Positions 24,390 to 35,506 of a stretch of 64,000 nucleotides of DNA are shown one piece after another; positions within the stretch are counted from its first letter, which is position 1, and each line of letters starts with the position of its first letter. The DNA is from Lumnitzera littorea (lineage: Eukaryota > Streptophyta > Magnoliopsida > Myrtales > Combretaceae). The stretch is taken from positions 70,838,468 to 70,902,467 of the forward strand of contig JAMXBB010000003.1 in the NCBI GenBank assembly GCA_024138015.1. Reading direction: 5' to 3'. The notes beneath the pieces were generated by a model that was given only the letters and a program-made list of their open reading frames with translations, had not been told where the DNA came from and made no database searches. The position numbers and the translations under genes were made by a program.

Positions 24390-25224
24390 TGATATGGTAC
24401 AAGTGACCAAGCTAACCAATTACTAAGTCCCAAGCTATGTTAGAGACCTATTCATAAGCTCCTCATGCATAGAAGACTTGCTTTGTTTAGCCAAGTCTGC
24501 TCTGCTCTACCAATTCTGCTCTATTCTGCCAACTTTGCTCTATTCTGCCAACTCTGCTCTATTCTATTAGGTCTACTCTATTCTACCAAGTTTGCTCTAC
24601 TTTATCGATCTACTTTGGTCTGCTCTTTTGGTCTGGTTTCCTCTACTCTACTAGTTGGTTCTTCAGGTTGGCTAAAATTTCAAGTCCACCTAAATCAAGT
24701 CTTTAAGGTCTCCAATAGCTCATCAACTCTACACCCTAATATCTCATTTGATTACTTATTTTTACTTATGTTATTTGGACTTCCTATTTCTTATATTATT
24801 CCTAAAATACCCTCATGTTTATTTTGTATTTACAGGAATGCCACTAAGGCATCCTTTTAGTCCTTTCATTTACAAGTTTGCCATTACGTATAAATAAAGC
24901 ACTTGTATATAGTTTTAGATGGATTTTGTAACATTAATAATAAACCCTTGAGTTTTTTCTCTTAGAAAGCTCTTCTCTACCAGCTCTTATCAATCTCTTT
25001 AGTAAGAATTATGGCGAACAACCCTTAGCCTAGTATTTGTGTGTCATATTAGGTACTAACTTAGGTCCATGTGCGATTCTATGATGCATCAGATCCTTAG
25101 AACTAATGCACAGGACTACTAAACCATCGACTTCCATTTACTTTTTTATCATCTTACGGTCCAAACCTATTCCCTTAGTTACACATGATACTGGAGTCAT
25201 GTGTTCATCCACAAATCCGTATCA
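24390..25224 (+). repeat. 3' LTR of the non-autonomous element
   Basis: Partner of 20,493-21,294, with a TATA box at 24,889-24,896. It ends ATCA and is followed by the target duplication ACATA. Confidence 0.84.
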
Positions 25225-25229
25225 ACATA

Positions 25230-26352
25230 GCAACTCCTTAAACCTTCACTAGCTAGTTATCAAAACCACATAAGCTATACTTATAAGGTTGCATCTTATA
25301 ATCTTCCATCTTTGGCCTCATCGAATCAAAAGCATGTTTAAAGATTATATCTGTAGAGCTCTCAATGTCCAATATGACCTTCCAAACATTAAAGTTGACT
25401 GCTCTAATGCTAATAATAAGCGTATAATCATGAAGGAATTGTATCCCTTGCATATCCTTATTAGAGAAAGTAATCGTGTCATTACTGTATGTTTTATATC
25501 TCAAACATTAAGTATCAAATCTCCTAGCGCATTTACTGAGCCTAAAGTGCTCAACCTACTCCCTCCTTGAGGCCTTCCAAAAATAACATTAATTACTCAA
25601 CTATGAGCTCAATTATTGTCTTTATTATTATTCTGAGCTGCTTAGTTCCTATTATAATCTCCTCTTTCCTCATTCTGAGGTTATTAATCATTCAACCTAC
25701 TTCTCTAGGTAGGTTACTCTATCTTTTCCTCCTTATCCATAATAATATTCCTTAGATATCCTCTTTGGATGGTATCTTTGTGTGTATTCCTCAGTTGGAT
25801 ACACTCTTTAGTATTATGATTACAGTCACGATGAAAATCACTATATTTATTTGAATTCCTCTTAGAAGGTTTCCCCTCATTCTTTCCGACCAAGCAAAGA
25901 AGCCTAGATTCTGAACCTCCATCTAAATATCCAACATATGGTTTAGAGGAGTATGAGTACTATAGGTCAAAATTAGGTACTTCCAATCTCTACTAGCATT
26001 TCCAAGCCAATCTCTCATGTCGAACCTTCATCCTAAACGATCTTTCACTAGAACCCTTACCTTCTCCTATTTATGATCATGCTTCTCTCTTTCTAACTCC
26101 CTTGGAGCTGACATCTAATCTTCCTATCGGATAAATTTCTCTATCCTCGTAGTAAACTCATTCAAGGAGGTCAACGGATGCTTAGCCAAGGACCTAAAGA
26201 AATATGTCTTCCCTAACTTCTCGACATATTGCATGAACTAGAAAACTCTTATCACGATTCGTGGTCTATATCATCAACTGGTTGAAATGATGAACATAAT
26301 ATCTTATGCTTTCATTGAGTTTCTATCATATGGAAGTCATAAGTGAGGACTC
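25230..26352 (-). mobile_element. Tat-lineage gag C-part and aspartic protease remnant
   Basis: The minus strand at 25,504-25,253 reads ITFSNKDMQGIQFLHDYT, LIISI..VNFNVWK and VILDIESSTDIIFKHAF; the ILD.ESS-D-I-F block corresponds to the retropepsin active site (usually VD-N/T-GSS-A-D-I), so the catalytic Gly is altered to Glu here. Upstream on the same strand, 26.35-26.15 kb carries gag-like LNESIRYYVHHFN and SFLVHAICREVREDIFL, the N-E-S-L-R-x-Y-V-x-x-F-N block of Tat gag. The gag N-part lies beyond the insertion that starts at 26,353. Confidence 0.75.
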
Positions 26353-27229
26353 TGTAAACCCCGACAAAATTTTAGTACAAGCCTCGAAATTGCTAAGATA
26401 AATCTAAAGATATATTTGAGATAAGCTAAAATCACTAAGAGAGATTATCAAAATTAAATTAGTATAACCATAAATCTTAACACACACCATCATATTCTAT
26501 TACAAACACCCTTAATAATTATAGAGCAAAGATAAGAATGATAAAGTCAACTTAAGTCTTCTCAAAGTCAACAATTGTGAAAAATACTTACTTAAACTAC
26601 AAAAAAAAAAAAAAGTGTTATTTAATCCTTATAAGAAAAGATAAGTGCAAAAGTGACTTTGATTACACAAGCAACTTAAGATAAGCAATATGACACCATC
26701 CGTGAGATCAAATCAAGTTAGAAACTAACCAAATCCCTAACTAAATATCTAAAACTAATAACTCGTAATCTTTCTCAAGAAAAGGAGAAGAAAAACCTAA
26801 GGAAGACCCTAGATTTTGTCAACCATGGTTCCTATAAACCATTTGCCATTAAATCTAGAAGGACTAAGGAAGAAATCTTCCATAAAGAAAATTATGAGGT
26901 TCTAGAAATTGAAAGAAGAAAAATGCCACAAGTAATTTGACTAAGGATGAGATGATGTCATAGATGATGTCATCATTAGTCCAATTTGGTCTTATTAAGC
27001 AACCTTTAGTCAAAGAAGGTCTACATTAAAAGAGATGTTTTTCTAGAAACTTAGAAACCAATTCCAACATGCAACCTTAATTCCAAGACAATAACATTTA
27101 GTAAAAAAAATGGTCCAACAAGTTACTTGTGCTCATAAACTTCTATAGATGATGGGATAAGAAGGAAGTCAAAGTTATCAAACCTAAGTCAACAAATGTA
27201 GCTAAGACAAGGAAGTAGAAGAAAGTGAT

Positions 27230-28335
27230 ATCTTCATAGACCAATTATATGACTACTTTAGTTGGAAACTAATTAAACTAACTAACCATTAGCTAAGTGT
27301 TTAAGGCATTGTCACTTCTAATTCCAACTAAATCCTAAAGAATTGAGAACCCTAAAGTTGTACTATAATTTTTCTTCTAAAGATTGTGAATCAAAATACA
27401 AGACAACGGAATGGGATGCCAACAATTACAAATGGCATATACCATGGGAGAAGAAGCTTCCACTTTGTTGTCATCCAAGTGTCATTTTCAATGGCCTCCA
27501 TTATTGCATCAACATGCCTTAATAATTTTATCCATCTATGTCATCACATATGCAAGCATGGAAGAGACATGAGTAAGAGTTTAGCTCAAAGAAGTAACTA
27601 TTATTAGAGTTTCATTTCTTCAAGCAACTTCCAAACTCCATCCTCTTTTTTCTATATAAGGGTCACTTTTACTTATCTCCATAAGAGTAAGCATAAAAGT
27701 GACATGAGGAAGACATTTAGTCAATAGGAGTTTTATTTCTTTAAGCAATCTTCAACTCCATTATTTTTCTATAGTTATATAAAAAGTGGACAAGATCTGA
27801 CTTAAGAAACTACTTAACTTCATTCTATAAACCTTAAGGATAACTAGAAAGAAGAATTCCAAGTAGCTCAACAATTGATGCTATGAATGAAAGTGACACT
27901 TACATGACTAAAACCAAACTTATGACCTCTTAAGTTGAAGATTAATTAAACTAACTAAATACTAATTAAGTATTTAGGATAATATCACATCTAACTACAA
28001 TTAAATCCTAAAGAAACGAGACCTCTAAAGATATATCCTCACTTTCATCTAATACTTGTTGATCAACATGCAAAACAAGTTAGAGAACTTCCAACACATG
28101 CTATTGGCATAAGCTTTGGTAAGAAGAGAAGCTTCCCAATTGTCTTCTAAATGTCATTTTCAACTTCCTCCATTATTGTCCTACAAAGCTAACCATACAT
28201 GTAAGCATGAAAGAAACTTAAGGATAAAATAAATGACAAATTACCAACTAACTTAAGAGTTTGATTTCTTTAAGCAACCACCAACCTCATATTTAATCCA
28301 TTTCCTAACTATTATAAATAGGCAACTTCTTCACT
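27230..28335 (+). repeat. Diverged duplicated promoter block inside the LTR
   Basis: About 27,240-27,665 and 27,905-28,325 are alignable direct repeats about 660 bases apart. Both carry TAATTAAACTAACTAA, TTAAATCCTAAAGAA-like, AAGAAGCTTCC-like, TGTCATTTTCAA and TTTCTTxAAGCAAC words in the same order, and both end in a TATA box (TATATAAG 27,653-27,660; TATAAATA 28,313-28,320). A third partial copy lies at about 27,680-27,785. Confidence 0.72.
28313..28320 (+). promoter_or_regulatory. Putative LTR TATA box
   Basis: TATAAATA in CTATTATAAATAGGCAAC, at the end of the downstream copy of the duplicated block. Function is inferred from position only. Confidence 0.45.
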
Positions 28336-30945
28336 TTTTGGGATCACTCCTTGTCTATAACCTCCACTACAACTATCTCTTTCATCTTGTCCTCATTTTC
28401 ATAAACCAACCAACATCCTTCTCCAACTCTCAACCTCCAACACCAACTACAAGCATAATAGGTTATTTTTTAATTTCCTAAAGCAACTCTCAATTAAAAA
28501 GGTAGCAACACTTTCTAGCAACCCATCTTTGATTTAATAAAATCCTCCTCAAGTCAAAAAGATCCTTCTAAACTTTCATTATCAAAAAGTTTTAAAAGAT
28601 TCCCAAATGATTCAAGAAATACTTTTAGCAAAGCTAATGAAACTTTCAAGTTTTCCAAGATCAATTTCATCTTTACAATGTTTCTCTAAAACTCTTTTCC
28701 AAACCAAGCATATGACAAACTAAAAGATTTTCACCTACTTCTTTATTTCAAATAAGTTTCAAACTTATCTTTATCAACTACTTTTTTAAAATTGAGCTTA
28801 TGATAAGCAAAATCTTATCTTAGCCAAAGGATGTGTTTTATAGAAAGAAAACCATAAAAACAAATATCTTTATCAAAATCTCTTTTATTTCTTTTGAAAA
28901 CCCATCTTGTATGTAAAAGTTTTCAAGAACGGTAAGATATGTTTTCTATAAAAGGAAACATTTATCTTTATTGAAACATCCTTTATTTCATTCTTGGATT
29001 CAATGTAAACACATCTCTAAAATATTGAGACTAAAAGATTACACTTTGTTTTCAAAATAACTTGATATGAAACTTACAAGAATCAAGTGAACAAATCCAT
29101 ACCTAAATAATAATACCAAAGTTTCATATCCAAATCATTACGACATATACTTATCTTGGAATAGTGACTCTTAGACATATTTTGATATATTGGAAATATG
29201 GACATATTCTTTGCTACGACTATTTAGATCGTAATGATTATACCTAATATGAGGATCGAAAAACCTAAACATAAGGACAAATTGGACTTTAGACATGAAA
29301 CAAGAATGATTTAGATATGACACAAAAGACTCCATAAAATTATAAGACTATAACAAAAAAAGAAAACCTTATATGTATATGTAGCATTTACTTCTTATTG
29401 TGTCCCTTTAGATGATTGTAACTTTGACCTACCCGAAACTATTACTATAAGTATTAGGAATGGCCAAGTGAGCATCTACAATGAGTATTACTTGCTTGTA
29501 GCTGTAGTTAGTAGCACTTTAAATACATATATCAACTGGTTTGTGTTTAGGGTATCAAGAAAGTGTTTGTGTTTGATTGTATGAAGTGCTTGTGAAAACA
29601 TTTTAAGTTATTCCACGTAATATAATTGATGATTGTGATGTAATGTGTTCTCATGCGAGTGTCTGATATTTGGTTGATCTCTCATAAAACAATCTTAAGC
29701 ATATCGTAACTTTAATATAAAATGTTCATGCATAGCATACTATATAAACCTACTTTCTGCTATTACTATCACACAAGGAGCACAAAGGTAAAAACCTTCC
29801 CCGTCTTTTACAAACTAAGTGACTTCGAGAATGGTCACATACTAAATGAGACCATATCCATTCTTCTATTTCGGGTTTACATACATCTAAAGGACGATCA
29901 AGGATCTAATCAGTCCCTGGTCATTTGGTGGTCAAGGAAGGCATTCATTTCTTATACTTCGTTTAAGCCTTCTTGAGATCAATTAAGAGATCCTCCTCTT
30001 GTAACTTATTTACATGGTCTTTGTGAACATTTCTTTTAGTTCCTTTGGTTAACTAACAAATTCATCTTCCTAAAGATTATAGCAAATTCTAGGATGAACA
30101 TTTATTAGTTCTCCTAGATAATCAAGAGATTGGTTCTCTCGTGAGATCAAGGAGAATGTTACCCTTTTAGTTCTCCTAAGACCGATCAAGGGGCATAATC
30201 TCTTGATCATTATACTGTCATAGGTACTGGTTTAGTCGAGAATTAAGATTTTGTAGCTATTTTATGGTAGCCAAAAATGTTATGCTAAGTGACTTTTACG
30301 CTAAATTGGACACTTGAGCATTAATGGAACTAAGAATCCTCAACTTAAGGTCAAGGTTGCGACGGTAGAAATATACCCTAAACTGCATGTCAAATACTAG
30401 ATGGCCCCGTGTGTTATTACATATGTTTGATTGATTGATTGTATTATATATGTTTGAAAACTTGCTTGATTTGCTTGAAAGGTGATTTGAGTAGATGTGT
30501 TACTAAGCTATCCGTAACTTACACCCCAATAATTCTTCTTGCAGGTCAATTGAAAGCGGGCAATAGGTTAGGATCAAAGTAAAGAGCGTTTCTCCAATAT
30601 AGTCCTAAAGGATAGAATTAGACATAATATTGGTAGAGCTTATGTTAGATTGTAAGATGAACTTTTCAACACTTGTATACTCTCTTAAATCAAAATTCCC
30701 ATCTTCCTTAAACTTAGTTTTAATCTTATGAATTTTAATAAAATTTGACTATCCAATCTTATTATTTAGTAGTAGATTTTGATTCTCTACAATTCTAGTG
30801 AATTGTGGAACATTATCTCCATAGTAATTTCCACATAAATGAACTATACATATTATAATAGGTAAATATTTAATTAGAGTCTTATAATCTATAACTTGCA
30901 AGACGATCTTTATATTACAAGTGCACATGTGATACAATGATTTTA

Positions 30946-31290
30946 GGATAATCCAACCAGGTCCCCTTGAAGGTCATGACAAAATCTTTCGCAAGGGACT
31001 TACTTGCTAGAAAATATTGCTCATGAACTTCCTTAAATTAGAAGGAAATACTTTGCATATTATTGCATCAGAAAGCCCGTACAACTCTTTAAGGGTACAA
31101 AAAGTATTAAGATGATCATCTGGATCCTACTTTCCATCATAGATGTCAAATTGGTGTAATCTAACACTCAAGGGAAAAACTTCTTCCACATGTGAATATT
31201 AGGTGATTAAGTGGCCTTAGGTCAAACTAATGGAACAAACCTATCTTTAACTAACCAAACACTTTCCCAAATAGTCTAAAGCCTTTCCGA
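30946..31290 (-). mobile_element. Tat-lineage gag N-part remnant
   Basis: The minus strand reads LHQFDIYDGK then DPDDHLNTFCTLKELYG, SDAIICKVFPSNL, then SLAKDFVMTFKG in a shifted frame. This is the gag order Y-D-G-x-x-D-P-x-D-H-L...SDAIMCRAFP.TL...F...F. It continues, past the 26,353-30,945 insertion, in the gag sequence at 26.35-26.15 kb. Confidence 0.72.
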
Positions 31291-32744
31291 CCTATCCTCA
31301 CATGACCTATGTTGATACATTCTTTCTTTCTCCTACTTCTAAGGATTCCTTACTTATAAGAGGACAGATTAGTAAACTAGGTCGCTATTTAGGCTTGAAA
31401 GGTCGAAATGCAATTACTTTAGGTCACCTTTAATCCTAATGGATTTAAGATTAAAACCCCCATCAATACACTCAACTTGGTGCTAAGTCTTTAACTCCTT
31501 CTTTGTTAGCCTTCCAATTTTCCCATCACTATGTGTGAAGATCATTTAAAGTTTACAAATGGGTTTCTTATTCCCAATTGCTATGATTTTCTTTTTCTCA
31601 TTTTAGGGAATTCATTACCAAATTAGGTTTTAAAAGCTTCTACAAACATAAGGGAACTTTAGGTTTAAGGGATTTTCCTATGAAATTAATGTTTCAAAGC
31701 TTTAGGTGTTCCAAAAGGATTTAATTATAAGTTAATTTTGATGTAGAAAGGATATAAAGCAAATGTGTTTTCTCACTTCTTTTTCCTCATGTGGCAAACT
31801 ACAACTTTTCAAGTTGTTTATAAAAAGGCCACTTTAGTAGCAAATGTGGCTTTTCAACATTGAATAATTCATTTGGGACATGTGTCATACCCCTATTGGT
31901 TGAAGATTCTAAGGTGATTAATGAATATAGATGGAGTTATGTGAGAAAGTGATCCTAATTTCTAAAAGTTCAACTATATACGGAGATTATAAATTGAAAA
32001 GTTTTTTAACTTAAATAAAAAAAGAAAGCACCTGAAGTAAAGATACCAAATACTATATCATCGCAAAATAAAAAGTTTTAAAAAATCACTGTTTCTTATG
32101 AAATGCCTTATGACTTATAGATTGCAAACATATATATCTCAAGTAGCTCTTATAAGTTACCAAGGAGTTTACGATTCTAAAATTTAGAAACTTGTGCCTA
32201 TATAATAACTTGCATAGTTAAACTTTCTACCTACCAAGTTAATGTTTGCTCAGTCATTGTTTAAGCAGATTAAGATGATTTTGATTATTTAAACACGAAG
32301 CTGGTGAAAATTGTCTTCAACTATTACATTTAGCCATTTCTAGGTAAACTACTAAAACATGTTTCTTGTTCCTTGTAAACTAGGTTGTTATGTCCATTCC
32401 ATGGAAAAAGTATTTACAAAAGGCATTCTGCTTATAGACCTTTTCTACAAAACCCTTTTGCGTTCTCCTTTGCTTAATTTGATTTTAGAACCAATTCTGC
32501 TAATTTTGATATATCGAAGTGGTATACTAATATGTGTTTTTCTTGTTTGTCACGAAGTGAAAAAAACAATGAAAATGATAAGATTTCTAAGCTTCGAGTG
32601 CTAAAGGAATCCAAAAGAAGTTTGCTTAACACGAAATGTAGCATTCCTTTCTGAATTTTTTTCTTTTTATAGTGTTGTTTACATCCACTATGTAACGATT
32701 ACAGTTATCAATTTCTAACTACTTTTAGTTACATTTGATATACT
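31291..32744. other. Gene-free stretch between two gypsy remnants
   Basis: AT-rich, with no recognised domain. It should contain the 5' end of the Tat element and the 3' end (LTR) of the chromovirus on its right, but I could not delimit either. Confidence 0.35.
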
Positions 32745-35506
32745 TTAACATATAAAATCCACTCTATTGTATTTTATGTAATCTTTCATGCATGAAGCCT
32801 TCTTCCTTTGTCTTCTAGTGACAACCTTCTTCTCCTGTCCTTCGTTCAATGTAACAATTTCTCCTCTTCTCAAAACATTGACCTTGTCCTTAAGGTCAAA
32901 TGTAGGATAATCACAAACAAAATTAGTGAAATCCACCCATGTTGCATCTGTTAGATTAAGTGACTCCTACTATACCAAAATCTGTGTCACTATGCATCCT
33001 TATTGTTGTATATCTCAAATATCAAGAACAATTAGAGGCTTCACTATAGGATTATTAGTGAAGGCTTCTGCTAGTAGTGATCTCATAACATCCGTATTAC
33101 CTCAACTTTCCTCAACTATGAAATGTGAAAAATCGAATGTATACAAGATCCAATTAGTAATTCAAGCTTATAACCTACAAGTCCAACTCTTTCCTCAACA
33201 AAAATGGTCCATAGTACCTCTGGACAACTTATAAGATAGTTTGTTGGCTAAAGCTATCTATCTATAGGGTTGCAACTTAACATATGCACAATCTCCCAAC
33301 TTGTAACTCCCCATCAATCCTTTTCTAACCTACTAATGACTTCATTTTTTATTGAGCTTTTTGTATGTTTTGTTTCAAAAGTCACAAAATACCATCTTTG
33401 TCCATAAATTCTTAATTTACTACTTTTACAAAACTTAATCCCCTTATATAATCAGGTAATTTAGATGGCTTCCTCCCATATAAATCTTGAAATGGAGTCA
33501 TATTTGCACTAGCATGATAGCTTATACAAAAGCAAAATTTAGCCCATGACAAATATTTGGGCCACTCCTTAGGTTTATCCATGATAGACACTCTTAAATA
33601 ATGTTCTAAGCACCAATTCAAGAACTCAATTTGGCCATCAATTTGAGGATGATAAGCTGAAGTCATCATTAATTGTATTCCACTAGGATTAAAAAGCTCC
33701 TGCTTAAAGCAACTCACAAATATTATATCCTTGTCACAAACCATTAATTTCGGATTACCATGTAACTTTACCATAATGTCCACAAATAATTTCCTGACTC
33801 CACTTGCCATATAAGTTGCTGGCAAAGGTCACAAATGACAATGCTTTGCAAATCTATCTACAATAACCATGATAATTGAGGGCATATTCTTAGGCCGGTG
33901 ATTGGTTTTTCCTTTTCTATCTTTTTTTGTATTTTGTGGAAACAATGTGTTTTCTTTATGATAAATGAGATAAAAGTTCATAGGTACCAACTTTTGGTAA
34001 CAGTATATTTTTTAGTGATGTTACCGAAAAATAAATGTGTTTTTACCATGTGAAAATCAGTCATCTTTAAGTGACTAATCACAAGTATTGCCCATAATTA
34101 ATATACTTTTGATGATGGTGATGTCCTCCAAAGCATGTTAAGGAATAGGTGGTGACTAAAATACTTCACTCGTTGACACATATGGCAACACTTTATAAAT
34201 TCTTCAACATCAATTCTCATGCCCTTCTAATAAAACGCACTACTCAACCTTTTAAATGTCTTTAATACTCCCATATGACCCCTTATAGGTGTAGCATGAA
34301 ATTTTAAGATAAGTGAAGGGATAACAAGAGATTTAGATGGTATAAAGATCCTATTACCCAAAAATAATAAACCATCCTTTAATGTTAAAGATGGTGAAAG
34401 TGGCTAACTCTCTAATACTTATCTTTCAATGCTACCCACTCTAAATCTTTATGCAACTCATGCTTGAGAATTGTTGCAAAGTCAAATGATGGCATAGACA
34501 ATGCCATCATTTGAAATTCTTCCTCGAATTGTCTTGATAATGCATTTGCTACCTTGTTCTCCAATTCCATTTTACATTAAATCTCATAACCATAGCCAAG
34601 TAATTTTACTAAATATTGTTATTGCTCTATGGTTTGTATGACTTGACTAAGCAACTCCTTCAAACTCTTTTGATCCATTTTAATTATAAAATGTCTCCTT
34701 AACAATTATTGGTGCCACTTCCTTACTGATTATACAACTGCCACTAATTCCCTTACATAAGCATTGGCTCTTTGGAGTCAACTACTAAACTTCTCATTAA
34801 AATATGCAATTAGGTTAGCCCCCTAAGGTAATATGCCTCTCATCCCAATAGCTAATGCATCTATTCTACAATAAAAGCTTTTGAAAAATCTAGCAAAGAC
34901 AATACTGGAATTATCATTAGAACTTCCCTCAACTTAATATAAGCTCGAGTCTCTTCTTCATTCTAGTCAAAAGAATTCCTCCATAATAGAATGGTTAAGA
35001 GAGAAGTTATTCAAGCATTATCCTTCAAAAATCTTCTATAATAACTAGTTATGCCTAAGAATCCCTTAAGTTGCTTGGCATTAATAAGTTATGGCCCTGT
35101 TTTGATAGCTTAAATCTTAGCTAGATCCGGTTGAACTCTGTCTTATAAATAATGTGACCCAAATATTCAATGCTCCTTTATCCAAAAGGACATATACTTT
35201 TCTTTAGAAAGAAAGTATTCTACCAAAGACAAGTCAAAGCCTTTTCCTAATATAACAAATGCTCCTTCAATAATTTGTTGTATACTAAACTATCATTAAA
35301 GAAAACCATAATAGATTTCCTCAAGTAAGGTAGAAAAATATTGTTCATAATAGCCTAACATGTTGTTGGAGCATTTGATAAACCAAAAGGAGTCATAAGG
35401 AACTCATAACGTAATGCCCGTCATGTATGTGAATGTCTCCTAAGTTCATATAAATTTAGTGATACCAAACTCCCAAGTCCATCTTTGAAAAAATTGTAGT
35501 GCCTCC
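32745..35506 (-). mobile_element. Ty3/gypsy chromovirus pol remnant (RT end, RNase H, integrase, C-end)
   Basis: Read leftwards. RT resumes after the solo LTR with IFSKMDLGS, then LRYEFLMTPFGLSNAPTT and YLRKSIMVFFNDSLVY (35.5-35.3 kb). A decayed RNase H follows (35.0-34.5 kb). The integrase zinc-finger block is near 34.3-34.15 kb (FHATPIRGHMGVLKTFKRL, CCHMCQRVKY). The core at 33,825-33,412 has KLHGNPKLMVCDKD, TSAYHPQIDGQIEFLN and SYHASANMTPFQDLYGRKP. The linker to the C-end shows LLKQNIQKAQ...KMKSL and RYYGPF. The last piece (32,936-32,745) reads ATWVDFTNFVCDYPTFDL-like then DKVNVL, as after a chromodomain. The usual chromodomain core is not clearly readable. Many stops: inactive. Confidence 0.8.
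33940..34110. other. Small AT-rich insertion in chromovirus integrase
   Basis: Integrase similarity is lost between the zinc-finger end and the core. The interval holds TTGGTAACAG...GTTACCGAA, a short imperfect inverted pair around an AT-rich loop, suggesting a small foldback element. Ends are not resolved. Confidence 0.3.

Larger units (their letters stand above)
20493..25224 (+). mobile_element. Complete non-autonomous LTR retrotransposon, TSD ACATA
   Basis: Two diverged direct repeats, 20,493-21,294 and 24,390-25,224, both start TGATATGGTACAAG; the right one ends ATCA. Identical 5-bp flanks ACATA lie at 20,488-20,492 and 25,225-25,229. A primer-binding site resembling the initiator-Met tRNA site follows the 5' LTR, and a purine tract precedes the 3' LTR. 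The 3.1-kb interior has no enzymatic domains. Just before the 3' LTR (about 23,970-24,380, plus strand) a stop-ridden gag-like stretch reads LRSRISELPKFDG, suggesting descent from a Ty3/gypsy element by deletion. Clear LTR divergence, including indels, shows the insertion is old. It sits between the protease and RT parts of the Tat element. Confidence 0.85.
26353..30945. mobile_element. 4.6-kb solo LTR-like insertion in Tat gag
   Basis: It starts TGTAAACCCCGACAAAATTTT, a start typical of LTRs of plant Ty3/gypsy chromoviruses, exactly where the gag reading of the Tat element breaks off. Gag-like sequence resumes near 30,950. No long coding frame or internal LTR pair was seen. The right end is approximate: GACTC before the start could match a decayed GATTT near 30,940, but a clean target duplication was not found. 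TATA-like boxes at 27,653 and 28,313 lie in two related direct-repeat blocks. Confidence 0.52.

Noticed and set aside
24465..24860. 131-codon plus-strand frame
   Set aside because: It lies inside the 3' LTR of the non-autonomous element and is made of CTCTxCTCTA-like repeats; the 5' LTR copy does not keep the frame.
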